From Paludibacterium paludis (GTDB lineage Bacteria; Pseudomonadota; Gammaproteobacteria; Burkholderiales; Chromobacteriaceae): a stretch of 64,000 bases of DNA. Below are positions 55,279 through 64,000 of the stretch, piece by piece; the first letter of the stretch is position 1; the number at the start of each line of letters is the position of its first letter. Made by a program: the position numbers and the translations under genes. The notes beneath the pieces were generated by a model. It was not told where the DNA came from. It did no database searches and saw only the letters and a program-made list of their open reading frames with translations. The stretch spans positions 2,852,001 to 2,916,000 of the forward strand of contig NZ_CP069161.1 of the NCBI RefSeq assembly GCF_018802605.1, given 5' to 3'.

Positions 55279-57207
55279 TCAGCGTTCCTTCAGCCAGGTT
55301 TCGAAAAATCGCAGCGTATGACCGATTTCGAGCACCCGGTTGTCACGCTTTTGCGTGCCGTGTCCCTCGTCGGCGAACAGGATCAGTTCGGACCGCACCC
55401 CACGGCTTCTGGCCGCTTCGTACATCTGCACGGCCTCTCCCACCGGCACGCGCGGATCCGATGCTCCCTGGATAATCATCAGCGGCGCCTTCAGACGATC
55501 CGTGTAGGTCACCGGTGACAGTTTGACCAGTGCCTCCCGGTTTTTTTGCAGATCGCCATATTCGGCCATGCGATTGGCGCGCCGGTACGGGGCGGTGTTC
55601 TGCAGAAACGTCACCAGATTGGCCATGCCGACGTTGGACACACCGGCATCGTAAGCCCCGGCGAACATCGTCATCGCCAGCATGGTCGAATAGCCGCCGT
55701 AACTGCCGCCAAGCACGCCCACCCGCGGCGCCTTGCCGTTGGCGCCCCAGTTGGCGCGGATATGGCGCGCGGCATCCTCGATATCGGTCACCACATCAAG
55801 GCGTTTGGCGCCGTCGTCGCTATGCAGCCAGGTTTTGCCATAGCCCGCCGAGCCGCGCACGTTCGGCTCCACGAAAATGAAACCGGCGTCGACAAACATC
55901 TGGGCGTAAGCAGAAAAGCCCGGCCTGGATTGGGACTCGGGCCCTCCATGAAAATACACCAGCACCGGGCAGGGAGCAGGGGAACAGCGGGCCGGACGGC
56001 GCACGAACATCGGGATGCGCGCACCGTCGCGAGCGGGGTAGGACTCGAGCGTCGCGCGAGCGAAGCCGCCGGTGGCGATCTCGGGACTCGAGGGCAGCAC
56101 CCATTGCACGGTCTTGCCGGTTTTCCAGTCGAACACGAAACTGGTGGGCGGCGCGGTCGTGCGCGACACCATCAGCACGCGATAGCGGCCGTCCCGGGTA
56201 CCGCTGCCGACGGTGACACTGTCCGCTTCCTTGAAAGCCGGCAGGCCAAGGGGTTTGCCGGTCCGCGCATCGAGCGCATAGGAACGGGTATACCCGCCCT
56301 CATTGACTTCGTAATAAAGCTTCTGGCGTGGAGTATCGAGTGTGAACGCGCTCACATTCCACTTGATGTCCGGGGTAATCGGCGTGAAAACGCCGGCTGT
56401 CCAGCGATAAAGCCGATGAAATTCGCCGAACTTGTCGGTGCGGACGATCAACTCGCCAGCCGGTCCATACAAGGCGGTGTAATCGACGCCCTCCCCCTGG
56501 CCGAACAGCGGTGTCAGGGTTTTGCCGGCGGGATCGTATTCGAAGATTTCGTTGTTGCTGTTGCTTAGCGCATTGGCCAGCAGCAGCTTGCCGTCCGGCC
56601 GATGGTCCATGACCTCCCACGATCCCGGCTCCGAGAACAGCCGTTCGGTCCGGGCGCCGGCCAGCTCATAACGGTAAAGCGTATACCGGTCGGGCTGTTC
56701 ATCATTGGACCGGTAATAGACGTAACGCCCATCATCGCTGAGAAACTCGAACAGTGTGCGGATGCCATTCTTGTGCTGGATAACGTTCAGTTCGCCGCCG
56801 GAGGCTGGTTGCAGATAGAGGCCGGGATTTTCTTCGCCATTGCGGTCCCGGCTGATGACAAGCCATTTGCCGTCAGGGGTTATCGCGTCAAGCGCCGCCG
56901 TATCCGTTCCGCCGGTCATCTGCACGGGAAAGCCCTGCGGACCATCGATGCGCCAGATCTGGTTGACACCGGTCACACGCCAGGTGAAGAACAGGGATTT
57001 GCCGTCGGGCGACAAGGCGCCGCTGCCGGGGGAACGCAAATCCAGATAGCGCTGAATCTTGCCCGACAGCGCCGGGTCGAGCGCCTTGGGACGGAACTGT
57101 TCCAGGGTTTCCTTGCTGATGCTGGCGACCCCCAGTCCACTGTAACCCGCGGCCATCGCCGCGCCGCACTGGGCCAGGACCAGAATGGCCAGGATGCGCT
57201 GTTTCAT
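55279..57207 (-). CDS. Secreted S9-family (prolyl oligopeptidase-like) peptidase
   Basis: 642 residues. A signal peptide (MKQRILAILVLAQCGAAMAA) is followed by a seven-bladed propeller (about 45-370; SGALSPDGKSLFFTW, DAITPDGKWLVISRDRNG) and an alpha/beta hydrolase domain. The catalytic triad is visible: S502 in GGSYGGY, D584 in GASDPRVP, H616 in DEGHG. It probably cleaves oligopeptides in the periplasm or outside, perhaps downstream of the collagenase and astacin encoded nearby. The gene stands between the VOC gene and tRNA-Ala. Confidence 0.92.
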   Translation of the reverse strand: MKQRILAILVLAQCGAAMAAGYSGLGVASISKETLEQFRPKALDPALSGKIQRYLDLRSPGSGALSPDGKSLFFTWRVTGVNQIWRIDGPQGFPVQMTGGTDTAALDAITPDGKWLVISRDRNGEENPGLYLQPASGGELNVIQHKNGIRTLFEFLSDDGRYVYYRSNDEQPDRYTLYRYELAGARTERLFSEPGSWEVMDHRPDGKLLLANALSNSNNEIFEYDPAGKTLTPLFGQGEGVDYTALYGPAGELIVRTDKFGEFHRLYRWTAGVFTPITPDIKWNVSAFTLDTPRQKLYYEVNEGGYTRSYALDARTGKPLGLPAFKEADSVTVGSGTRDGRYRVLMVSRTTAPPTSFVFDWKTGKTVQWVLPSSPEIATGGFARATLESYPARDGARIPMFVRRPARCSPAPCPVLVYFHGGPESQSRPGFSAYAQMFVDAGFIFVEPNVRGSAGYGKTWLHSDDGAKRLDVVTDIEDAARHIRANWGANGKAPRVGVLGGSYGGYSTMLAMTMFAGAYDAGVSNVGMANLVTFLQNTAPYRRANRMAEYGDLQKNREALVKLSPVTYTDRLKAPLMIIQGASDPRVPVGEAVQMYEAARSRGVRSELILFADEGHGTQKRDNRVLEIGHTLRFFETWLKER

Positions 57208-57345
57208 GAGTCGTTTCTCTCTCGGATTTAGTATGCAAAGCAGATTGATTTTTACATATTTTTCAGCAAAACAGTATTCATAATGGAAAAACGCACAGGA
57301 TGATCAGGTGGCGGTTCGGCGCCTCGAACGGGGTGCCGGAAATGC

Positions 57346-57373
57346 AAAAAGCCAGGCTTTTCAGCCTGGCTTT
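57346..57373 (-). terminator. Terminator after tRNA-Ala
   Basis: On the minus strand the stem AAAGCCAGGC/GCCTGGCTTT with a TGAAAA loop is followed by further T. It lies just after the tRNA 3' end. Confidence 0.88.
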
Positions 57374-57383
57374 CGGTATCAGG

Positions 57384-57459
<76 letters not shown>

Positions 57460-57523
57460 ACATGCCACTCCGGAAACAAATTTCCGGAAGAGGTGCGTAG
57501 AATACCCGCGCACCACGCCCCTG

Positions 57524-58786
57524 TCAAGCCCCTTGGGGGCGCCAGGCAAAATCGAATTCATGGCCCGCGCAAGCGGCATCGATCTGCACCTTGCCGTCGG
57601 CACGGTAGCGCAGCTCCATGCTCGGGCTCGCCCGATTGACCAGTCTCGCGCCCGACCACCGCCAAAGCTGCCGGGGCGAATCCGTGCATGCCTGCATCAG
57701 CGCCACCCCACGCGGCTGCAGGGTCCCGGTCAGGCAGAATCCCGGCAAGGCGTCATTGACGAATCGCCCATCGGGCGCAAGACGCCAGTTTTGCCACTGG
57801 CCGCCGTTGCACGCGCTCATCGCCAGATAACGGGTATCGCCGAAGGGGCCGTAGGTTCTGGCCTCAAGACAACGGTCTCCTGCCAGACTGGTGACGGCGC
57901 CGGATCTTGCGGCGGAGTCCGCCGAACGCGTGGTTTTCGGTGCCGCCTTAACGACCGTGCGGACCGCCTGCGGATAGAGTTTCGCCAGGCCCAGCACATC
58001 GCCTCGCGACAGGACGGCCACTCCACGACGCACCCCAGAGGACGAGCTGCGGCTGATCGCGCCCTGGGCCGCCGTGTAGTGCATCACCGATGCCAGATCG
58101 TACGGCGCCACGGCCTCGTAATGGCCGGGACTGCGTTTGTACCAGGAAACGCCCGAGGCATCGATGCCCGGGGCCAAGGTGATATGGTCATCCCGGTCGG
58201 CGCGCTGGTGCTCGTGCAGTAGCCCCGCCGCATGACCCATTTCGTGCAGGTTCGAGCGCAAGGACGTCATGCAGGTGGCCGTCATGCGGATTTCCTGGAC
58301 ACCCCCCATGCGCCCAATCCGGGAACTGCACTCGGAGCCGGAGCCCACGAGCACGTAATCGCGCTCCGTGGTGCGCGGTACGAAACGGATGCCGGCCTGG
58401 CGCTGATACTGGCCGGCCGCCCGGCGGAACACGTCGCGCCCCTCTTCCGGATAGTCTTCCGCGAACACGTACGGAATCCTGGCCTGCGGCCATACAAGCG
58501 GATGCCGCGCGATCAAGGCCCGGCGACGGCGGGAGGACGCGCCGGTTTCCGTCTCCTGGCGCACGCGCAGGTCCGGCATGCCATCGCGCTCGACCTCCTC
58601 CCACGTGCCAAGATCGATGTCCTCGAACAACGCCCGTCCGTCGATCACCCGGACATCGACCTGACGGCTGCCATCCGCCATCCAGACCCGCTCAACCGTT
58701 TCGGCCGCCGCGATCGGCATACTGACAGCGCATCCTGCCCATACACAAAGAAAACTCTGTAAATAACTCATCCTGTTCGTCGCCAT
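57524..58786 (-). CDS. Secreted astacin metalloprotease with ricin-type lectin domain
   Basis: 420 residues. ATG 58786 or ATG 58771 both give a signal peptide ending PIAAA; the longer frame upstream overlaps the collagenase end and is rejected. A propeptide (about 30-95) precedes the M12A catalytic domain: zinc motif H181-E182-MG-H185-AAGLL-H191-E-H, Met-turn SVMHY (M235, Y237) and closing VLSRGDVLGLAKLYP. Residues about 298-420 form a ricin-like beta-trefoil with the QxW motif (GGQWQNW). It should be an active secreted endopeptidase that binds sugars. It is the intact reference for the degenerate family at 6.4-9.7 kb. Confidence 0.93.
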   Translation of the reverse strand: MATNRMSYLQSFLCVWAGCAVSMPIAAAETVERVWMADGSRQVDVRVIDGRALFEDIDLGTWEEVERDGMPDLRVRQETETGASSRRRRALIARHPLVWPQARIPYVFAEDYPEEGRDVFRRAAGQYQRQAGIRFVPRTTERDYVLVGSGSECSSRIGRMGGVQEIRMTATCMTSLRSNLHEMGHAAGLLHEHQRADRDDHITLAPGIDASGVSWYKRSPGHYEAVAPYDLASVMHYTAAQGAISRSSSSGVRRGVAVLSRGDVLGLAKLYPQAVRTVVKAAPKTTRSADSAARSGAVTSLAGDRCLEARTYGPFGDTRYLAMSACNGGQWQNWRLAPDGRFVNDALPGFCLTGTLQPRGVALMQACTDSPRQLWRWSGARLVNRASPSMELRYRADGKVQIDAACAGHEFDFAWRPQGA

Positions 58787-58890
58787 TCGGAAAGAAAACG
58801 GCAACTTTACTGAATGCCCCGCCCCAGGAATAACCGGCGCCCTTCCGAATCGGATGGCGGATTTTTCCGGGCGGGGCCGTACCTCCACAG

Positions 58891-61227
58891 TCAGCGCATC
58901 GCCAGCGGACCTTCGCAGCGCACGGTGGCGGAGCGGGCCGCCGGGTTGTAATCGCCGGCTTCGCACAGAGTCGCCATGAAGTTGTTGGGGCCCGCGCGAT
59001 AAAGCAGATCCAGCGCCGCGTCCAGCCGCGAAGCGGCTTGCGCGCGCGCGGCCACGTCATCGCCCGACGTCAGGACCAGGTTTCCCCTGCATTCGAAACG
59101 GCGGGTCAGATTGGCCGGCGTCATCGCCATTTCCGTGCAGCCGAGCGAGAGGACCCGGCCCAACGCCGCGCCGATATCGGACACCCGGTTCATTTGCCAT
59201 CGGTCAGGCTCGACCCAATCGCGGCCCAGCACCGTCGAGGTATCGTCAAGTGCCCCGCCCCGATACAGCGCCACCTGATCGTCCACATAGCCCTTGAACG
59301 ATGCCTCGCGCCCGGCATCGCCGCCCAGCCGCGTCACCCGAGCGTCGAAACTTGCCGCGTCGCCGCGCCGTACGGCTTTCATCAGCCCGATCAGCTCGGC
59401 GGGCTCGCGCCGATAGAGGTAATAGAACCAGAGCGCCGAATGGTTATAGAAGTTGAACCCGCTATCGTAAGAAGAACGCATGATGTCCGCCGGACGGGAA
59501 AAGTCATCAGGCCAGCCCTGCGCCACCGGGCGGACGATGTGCCCTCGGACCTTGATACCGTCCCGCAACGTGCTCCACGTCAGAAACTCGGCCAGCCCCT
59601 CGTCGAACCAGGGCATTCTCAGCGCATCGCTGTAAAACGGCGGATCTCCCCACATCCCCGGCATCATGAAACGGCCGGCCAGATAGTGCACATACTCGTG
59701 CCGCACCAACTCCTCGAGCGTCAGGTAACTCTCCTGGGGCACTTGGCGCTGATAGGTGTAAAACGTGCCTTTGGGCTCGATATAAATCCCCCCGTTATTG
59801 GTCGACAGATTGTTCAGGAACGGCTGGTAGGCCTGGTAATCTCCCGGCGACGCGTAGATGACCATCTTCAACACCGGGTTCGGATCACCCGGCACCGGCG
59901 ATGTCTCGCCGTTAAGCCGCATGAACTGGCTGCGCACCGCTTTCATCGCGTAGTACAACTGCTGGACATCAGCCTTGCCAAGCGCGGTCTGGAACTCCAG
60001 CGCCCCGTTGTCGAACACCCAGCGATTCGGAAAGAGTTTTGCCGACACCTCGTCGCGTGCCGTGCACAGACCGTAGCGCTGGCAGGGTATTTTCCCCATG
60101 TTTTCGAAGTCGTAGACGATTTCCACCCACTCGGGCGACAGGCGCGGTGTGGCGGCGAGCCGGGCGGCCAACCGGCTCTCCACCGCGGCGGCGGTGCGCG
60201 GGTATTTCAGGAAACGCCCGGTCTCGCGCAAGGTATTGCGGTAAAGCCGGGTATCGCTGAACACCCCGGGTCCGGCATCGACCAACCGGTAAAGATGGCC
60301 GAGCAAATCATTCAGATCGCCCCGATCGATCCGGGATGCGAAATCGTCGGCGTAATGCAGGTTGTACAACGCGATTTGCAGCGGCAATACGCCGTCCTCG
60401 GCCCAGTGGCCACGCGCGGCAAGGGTGTAGTTCCTGAAAAACCGCCCGATGAGTGGCAGCGCGAGGTCGGTGTTGCGCACAGAATCGATCAGGATGAGCG
60501 TTTCCGAGGCCACGCCGCGCGCGTCGGTATTGCGCAGCCAGCCCTCCTGCGTGCCATTGTCTTCCGCTCCCGCGCGCCACAGCGCCGAATTGGCCAACAG
60601 CGTGTCGACCGCCCGCAGTACCGCGGCGTCGGACTGCGACAGGGGACCGACCTTGTCCGGCGCGTTGTACTGCAGGTAATACGCCGCTTTCAGGTACACC
60701 GCGAGCGGCCACAGGCCATTGGCGGTGTGACCGTCCCAACTGGCGGCGAGCCGGTTAGCCCGTTCGGCCACCAGGCCCACATTCGCCGGTGCGAAGGCGT
60801 GCCAGCTCACGGCATTGGACTGAAACAGCCGGTTAACGCACGGGCCGTCCACGGTCACAAGATAATCGACCAGATCGGCGCCGGCGAGGCCGCCAAGCTT
60901 GCCTTCGTCGCAGTCGGCATAGTGCGGCACCGGATACGCGCCGGCGCGCCCGGGACGAGAAAGATCGAGCGCGCGCGCTTCGGCGCCGCGCGGCCCGTCC
61001 GTCAAGTTTCCGGTCGGCGGCACACCGAACGGATACGAAGGCATCCGCCCGAGCACAGGCGAGTGCGCCGACGCGGGCAGCGCCGGAGCCTGGGGCGAAC
61101 GTTCGGAACGGACGGCCGGGACAGCGGCGGTTTTCGGATTATCGCGAACAACGCAGGAAGACAACAGAAACAGAATGGCAACGGACAAAACCGCGCCCCG
61201 TTTCAACGAACACAGCCTTGATGTCAT
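58891..61227 (-). CDS. M9-family collagenase, lipoprotein
   Basis: 778 residues. The signal peptide ends in a lipobox (FLLSS-C26), so the enzyme is probably lipid-anchored. The N-terminal domain (about 120-400) is the M9N activator domain; the catalytic domain has H510-E-Y-V-H514 (LVRHEYVHYLAGRF), PGMWGDPPFYSDAL and the Glu ligand E543 (WFDEGLAEFL). Clostridium and Vibrio collagenases share this pattern and cut native collagen. The ending lacks PKD and collagen-binding domains seen in Clostridium. It lies 104 bp upstream of the astacin gene on the same strand, making a small protease block. Confidence 0.93.
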   Translation of the reverse strand: MTSRLCSLKRGAVLSVAILFLLSSCVVRDNPKTAAVPAVRSERSPQAPALPASAHSPVLGRMPSYPFGVPPTGNLTDGPRGAEARALDLSRPGRAGAYPVPHYADCDEGKLGGLAGADLVDYLVTVDGPCVNRLFQSNAVSWHAFAPANVGLVAERANRLAASWDGHTANGLWPLAVYLKAAYYLQYNAPDKVGPLSQSDAAVLRAVDTLLANSALWRAGAEDNGTQEGWLRNTDARGVASETLILIDSVRNTDLALPLIGRFFRNYTLAARGHWAEDGVLPLQIALYNLHYADDFASRIDRGDLNDLLGHLYRLVDAGPGVFSDTRLYRNTLRETGRFLKYPRTAAAVESRLAARLAATPRLSPEWVEIVYDFENMGKIPCQRYGLCTARDEVSAKLFPNRWVFDNGALEFQTALGKADVQQLYYAMKAVRSQFMRLNGETSPVPGDPNPVLKMVIYASPGDYQAYQPFLNNLSTNNGGIYIEPKGTFYTYQRQVPQESYLTLEELVRHEYVHYLAGRFMMPGMWGDPPFYSDALRMPWFDEGLAEFLTWSTLRDGIKVRGHIVRPVAQGWPDDFSRPADIMRSSYDSGFNFYNHSALWFYYLYRREPAELIGLMKAVRRGDAASFDARVTRLGGDAGREASFKGYVDDQVALYRGGALDDTSTVLGRDWVEPDRWQMNRVSDIGAALGRVLSLGCTEMAMTPANLTRRFECRGNLVLTSGDDVAARAQAASRLDAALDLLYRAGPNNFMATLCEAGDYNPAARSATVRCEGPLAMR

Positions 61228-61559
61228 GGCGTCTCCTTGTCATGCGGGTTTGATGATCCGGCCGAAGCCGGTGAACCGAGCATCACGATAGCCATAACGC
61301 CATGCCATTTTCCAATATGGATTTAAATAATATATCGAATTGATTTATTATTTTTACAAATAATCAGAGCGGGCGAACGGGCTGTCGGAACGCTGAATAA
61401 CCAGACAGGACAAGGAACCACGGGAGGCGGGAACCTGGGGAGACGTGGGCGGACAGCTTCGCGAAGATGATTGGCGCCTGTCCGGAGGGCCGGGCCCAAA
61501 CAGGTACAGTGTGGAGAAAACGCCGACGCAGCATCGCCGCGCCGGCGCAGGAGAACGTT
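61228..61559. other. Intergenic region between ribA and the collagenase gene
   Basis: About 330 bp with no gene seen. The part nearest the collagenase (61310-61370) is strongly AT-rich and probably carries its promoter. Confidence 0.5.
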
Positions 61560-62186
61560 TCAGGGAAACAACATGTGACCGAGCTTCGCGGCCTTGGTGT
61601 CGAGGTAACGGTCGTTGAACGGATTGCGACCGACCATCAATGGCACGCGCTCCACCACATTGATGCCGACATTGCGCAAGGTATCGATCTTGCGCGGATT
61701 ATTGGTCATCACCCTCACGCCGGTGATGCCCAGCAGGGCAAGCATGCCGCGCGCCACGGAAAAATTGCGCATGTCGGCAGGAAAGCCCAGTTGCTCGTTG
61801 GCCTCAACGGTATCCGCGCCGGCATCCTGCAGCTTGTACGCGCGAATCTTGTTGATCAGGCCGATACCGCGACCTTCCTGGCGCAGATACAGCAGCGCAC
61901 CGCGTCCTTCGCGGGCGATCGCCTCGAGAGCGGCCTCCAGCTGGAACCCGCAGTCGCAGCGCAGGGAAAACAGCGCATCGCCGGTCAGGCATTCCGAGTG
62001 CAGACGCACCAGGGCCGGCGCGCCGTCGTCGAACGAGCCCATGGTCAGCATCACATGCTCCTTGCCGGAATGTTCCTCGAAACCATGCATGTCGAATACC
62101 CCCCAGCGGGTGGGCAACTTGCAGGTTGCCACGTGCTTGACCGGCACGTCGGTAGTCCCTTGCAGCAAGGGTTTGTCTGCAGCCAT
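61560..62186 (-). CDS. ribA: GTP cyclohydrolase II
   Basis: 208 residues. It opens the ring of GTP in the first step of riboflavin synthesis. Zinc ligands C66, C77 and C79 ([20 protein letters not shown]), the catalytic stretch [20 protein letters not shown] and the ending [19 protein letters not shown] are typical of stand-alone RibA. Length matches E. coli RibA (196). The GAF gene lies 12 bp upstream on the same strand. Confidence 0.97.
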   Translation of the reverse strand: MAADKPLLQGTTDVPVKHVATCKLPTRWGVFDMHGFEEHSGKEHVMLTMGSFDDGAPALVRLHSECLTGDALFSLRCDCGFQLEAALEAIAREGRGALLYLRQEGRGIGLINKIRAYKLQDAGADTVEANEQLGFPADMRNFSVARGMLALLGITGVRVMTNNPRKIDTLRNVGINVVERVPLMVGRNPFNDRYLDTKAAKLGHMLFP

Positions 62187-62198
62187 TATCGAAAATCC

Positions 62199-62933
62199 TT
62201 ATCGGCCTTCGTCCGCCTCCGCGTCATCCCCGCCGGGAATGGGCAGTGCGGCGAAGGGTGTCGCCAGAACGAGCGCCAGGCCGGCGAGCCAGGCCTGCCG
62301 CTCCGGAGTGAAAAATGCGGTTTCGGACGACTCGGCATCCAGAATGCCGAGCACCCTGCCTTCGCTGTCGAGAACCGGCAGGCACACTTCGCTGCGAACC
62401 CGGGGATCGCACTCGTAGTACCCGCCTCCCGATGACCGCCACGCCTCGACATCGTCGATCACCACCCCCCAGCCTGTCAGGCCGACCCGGCTGTTGTTGC
62501 TGATCTGGGCGAACGCTTCCGTCAGGGGGAACTCGGCACGGCTCGGCACACCGGTGTAGGCAAGCTTGACGAGTTTGCGGTCCTCACCCTCGCCTGCGCG
62601 CACATACACGCCAAGCCAGTCGGCGCCGACCTTGTCATTGGCGGACTCGACCACCGCGGCGAGGTCGCGCAAGGCACGCGCCGCCTCTTCGCTGCGGCCG
62701 CCGAACAGCCAGGACAGATCGTAGGGCTCGGGTGCCAGTTCATCGAACAGCGAGCAGCTTCCCTCCGGTCCGAGCACGGGAACAGGGTATCGGAAAATAT
62801 CTGTGCTTGGTGGCGATTTTTCAACCTCGAGAACGGCATTGAGAGTCATTACCGCAATCTGAACGTCGACCAACTCGATTGCGAGGGCCTGTTCCCGAAG
62901 ATAGTCAGCGAGCTGATTGACAGCTATCATCAT
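62199..62933 (-). CDS. GAF-domain protein
   Basis: 244 residues. The C-terminal half is a GAF domain (RSEVCLPVLDSEGRVLGILD, AESSETAFFTPERQAWLAGL). It resembles the small GAF proteins related to free methionine sulfoxide reductase, but the N-terminal 100 residues are extra and I cannot confirm the Cys set of that enzyme. It may sense a small molecule or redox state. It is upstream of ribA in a likely two-gene unit. Confidence 0.75.
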   Translation of the reverse strand: MMIAVNQLADYLREQALAIELVDVQIAVMTLNAVLEVEKSPPSTDIFRYPVPVLGPEGSCSLFDELAPEPYDLSWLFGGRSEEAARALRDLAAVVESANDKVGADWLGVYVRAGEGEDRKLVKLAYTGVPSRAEFPLTEAFAQISNNSRVGLTGWGVVIDDVEAWRSSGGGYYECDPRVRSEVCLPVLDSEGRVLGILDAESSETAFFTPERQAWLAGLALVLATPFAALPIPGGDDAEADEGR

Positions 62934-63750
62934 TTATTCCTCATAATTACCATATCGCAAATGGGGCGATAGATGCCATGAACATTCCGGCATGCCTCCC
63001 CATTATCCAATGTATCGTTCGTTACCTCGTCAAACTGACCAACCACTGACGCCGTCTCGCTCCCCACTCTCCATCCCGCTCCAGAATTGTGGGAAAAGCG
63101 GCAGGCCGGATGCGATCGAGTCCGAATCGGGCTAAAGATGACGGGTAAAACGGCTTGATATTGCCTTTCAGGCTGGCCGCGCAATCCTCGCCTCACCTAC
63201 AATCGTGGGCAAGTTCCTCACAGCGACAGGGAACATGCCGGAAGGCCGCGCCCCTGCGACACGGCAAGAACAGCGAACATGCGAGCCGAACCGGTCCATG
63301 ACGGACGATGAATCGGATACCTTCGCGCGAAAGAACATGCGCCGGAGCTGTACGCGGACAACACCGGCAGCCGGTGATATCGGTCTTTGGCGCGGCGCAG
63401 TCGGGATGCACGGTAACGGCTTGGTCGCGGAACGCCGGTAACGGTAAAAACAGGCCACGGCTCCCGCCATGACAGGGAACGCACGCATGTCATCGGGACC
63501 GGGTGAAAACGGGCAATGCGGGACGGGGTTTACCCTCCTTCGGAAGAAAACAGCCAACGCCGCCACCGCCTGGCCCACCATCCGCGTCGTTGACGATTCT
63601 CCGGTACGTGTTCGCATTTCACACGGTGGATTATCGCATGGAAGTGGAACGGTCTCCCAACAAGTTGACGATTAGATCGCTCAGTACCGGCTTGGCCTGA
63701 TCGGGACGAATCGTTCCATCGCCAACGGGAACACGAGGAACTCACGCAAA
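62934..63750. other. Long intergenic region before the toxin-like gene
   Basis: About 820 bp without a convincing gene. Short plus-strand frames end just before the toxin-like gene (for example RVVDDSPVRVRISHGG up to 63675 and FAFHTVDYRMEVERSP up to 63700), in different frames over the same DNA. This may be a decayed coding sequence or chance. A ribosome site GAGGA at 63736 serves the next gene. Confidence 0.45.
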
Positions 63751-64000
63751 ATGAAGATCCTCCTGCGCAAGTGCGCCGCCTTGCCGGCGCCAACACGGAT
63801 GTTCGCGTGTATCGCCATACTGACCGTCCTCACGGTCACGCCGCTGGCCGCATGGGCCATCCTCCCCCATCCCCTCCCTCCGGACCCCCCCTCCACGCTT
63901 TTCCGATATGATGACAGGGGGCCGGACGTGATATTCCGTCAAGGCTTCCATTCGGCGGGCCGCGACACCGACCTGCTGAACCATGTGCTGGGCATCAGCA
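63751..64000 (+). CDS. Pertussis toxin S1-like ADP-ribosyltransferase, 5' part
   Basis: The first 83 codons of a gene that runs off the window. ATG 63751 follows GAGGA. A signal peptide (about 1-36, ILTVLTVTPLAAWA) is followed by STLFRYDDRGPDVIFRQGF and HSAGRDTDLLNHVLG. PtxA of Bordetella has YRYDSRPPEDVFQNGF and DNVLDHLTG at the same place, just after its signal peptide. The Arg in RYDDR corresponds to the NAD-binding Arg of the R-S-E class of ADP-ribosyltransferases. The product is probably a secreted toxin A subunit modifying a host protein. The STS and Glu motifs, and any B subunits, would lie beyond the window. Confidence 0.75.
   Translation, partial: MKILLRKCAALPAPTRMFACIAILTVLTVTPLAAWAILPHPLPPDPPSTLFRYDDRGPDVIFRQGFHSAGRDTDLLNHVLGIS

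Overview
The window is about 64 kb of GC-rich DNA from a Gram-negative proteobacterium. A complete SPI-1-type (Inv-Mxi-Spa) type III secretion system of the kind known from Chromobacterium violaceum, a type I-F CRISPR-Cas locus, a glycerol regulon and several secreted proteases all suggest a betaproteobacterium near Chromobacterium (Neisseriales). That assignment is inference from gene content, not from a marker gene.

Layout. (1) 1-6.3 kb, plus strand: the 3' part of a DUF1329 gene, a DUF1302 outer membrane protein, an RND/MMPL transporter, a YCF48-like propeller protein and a TetR regulator. It looks like an envelope export module with its regulator. (2) 6.4-9.7 kb: a decaying tandem family of secreted, astacin-like proteins whose zinc motif is destroyed. 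Two copies are intact, one is broken with an inverted tail, and one survives only as a 3' stub. (3) 10.1-20.1 kb, plus strand: a complete type I-F system (cas1, cas2-3, csy1-4), then terminator, leader with a consensus IHF site, and an array of 22 repeats and 21 spacers. (4) 20.3-25.3 kb, plus strand: glpR, glpK, glpF, glpD, with terminators and candidate GlpR operators. (5) 25.3-52.0 kb, minus strand: 27 collinear genes in the Salmonella SPI-1 order (invF-G-E-A-B-C-I-J, spaO-P-Q-R-S, sicA, sipB-C-D-A, iacP, hilA, prgH-I-J-K, orgA-B-C). No invH, hilD, iagB or sicP/sptP is seen. (6) 52.1-54.4 kb: a phosphodiesterase-superfamily gene and, convergent to it, an unrecognised protein that may be an effector. 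(7) 54.7-62.9 kb, minus strand: a VOC protein, an S9 peptidase, tRNA-Ala(GGC), an astacin with a ricin-type lectin domain, an M9 collagenase lipoprotein, ribA and a GAF protein. (8) The right edge starts a gene whose secreted product resembles the pertussis toxin S1 ADP-ribosyltransferase.

How the genes work together. The type III cluster is self-contained: InvF (AraC) and HilA (winged helix plus TPR-like) would switch it on, the Inv/Spa/Prg/Org proteins build the machine, and SicA, InvB and IacP serve the translocators SipB/C, the tip SipD and the effector SipA. hilA overlaps prgH by 4 nt, so regulator and needle-complex genes appear co-transcribed. The strongest leads for follow-up are the dead-astacin family, the 279-bp nearly identical duplication in sipA, the duplicated segment within SipD, the pertussis-like toxin at the edge and the unrecognised ORF beside the secretion island.
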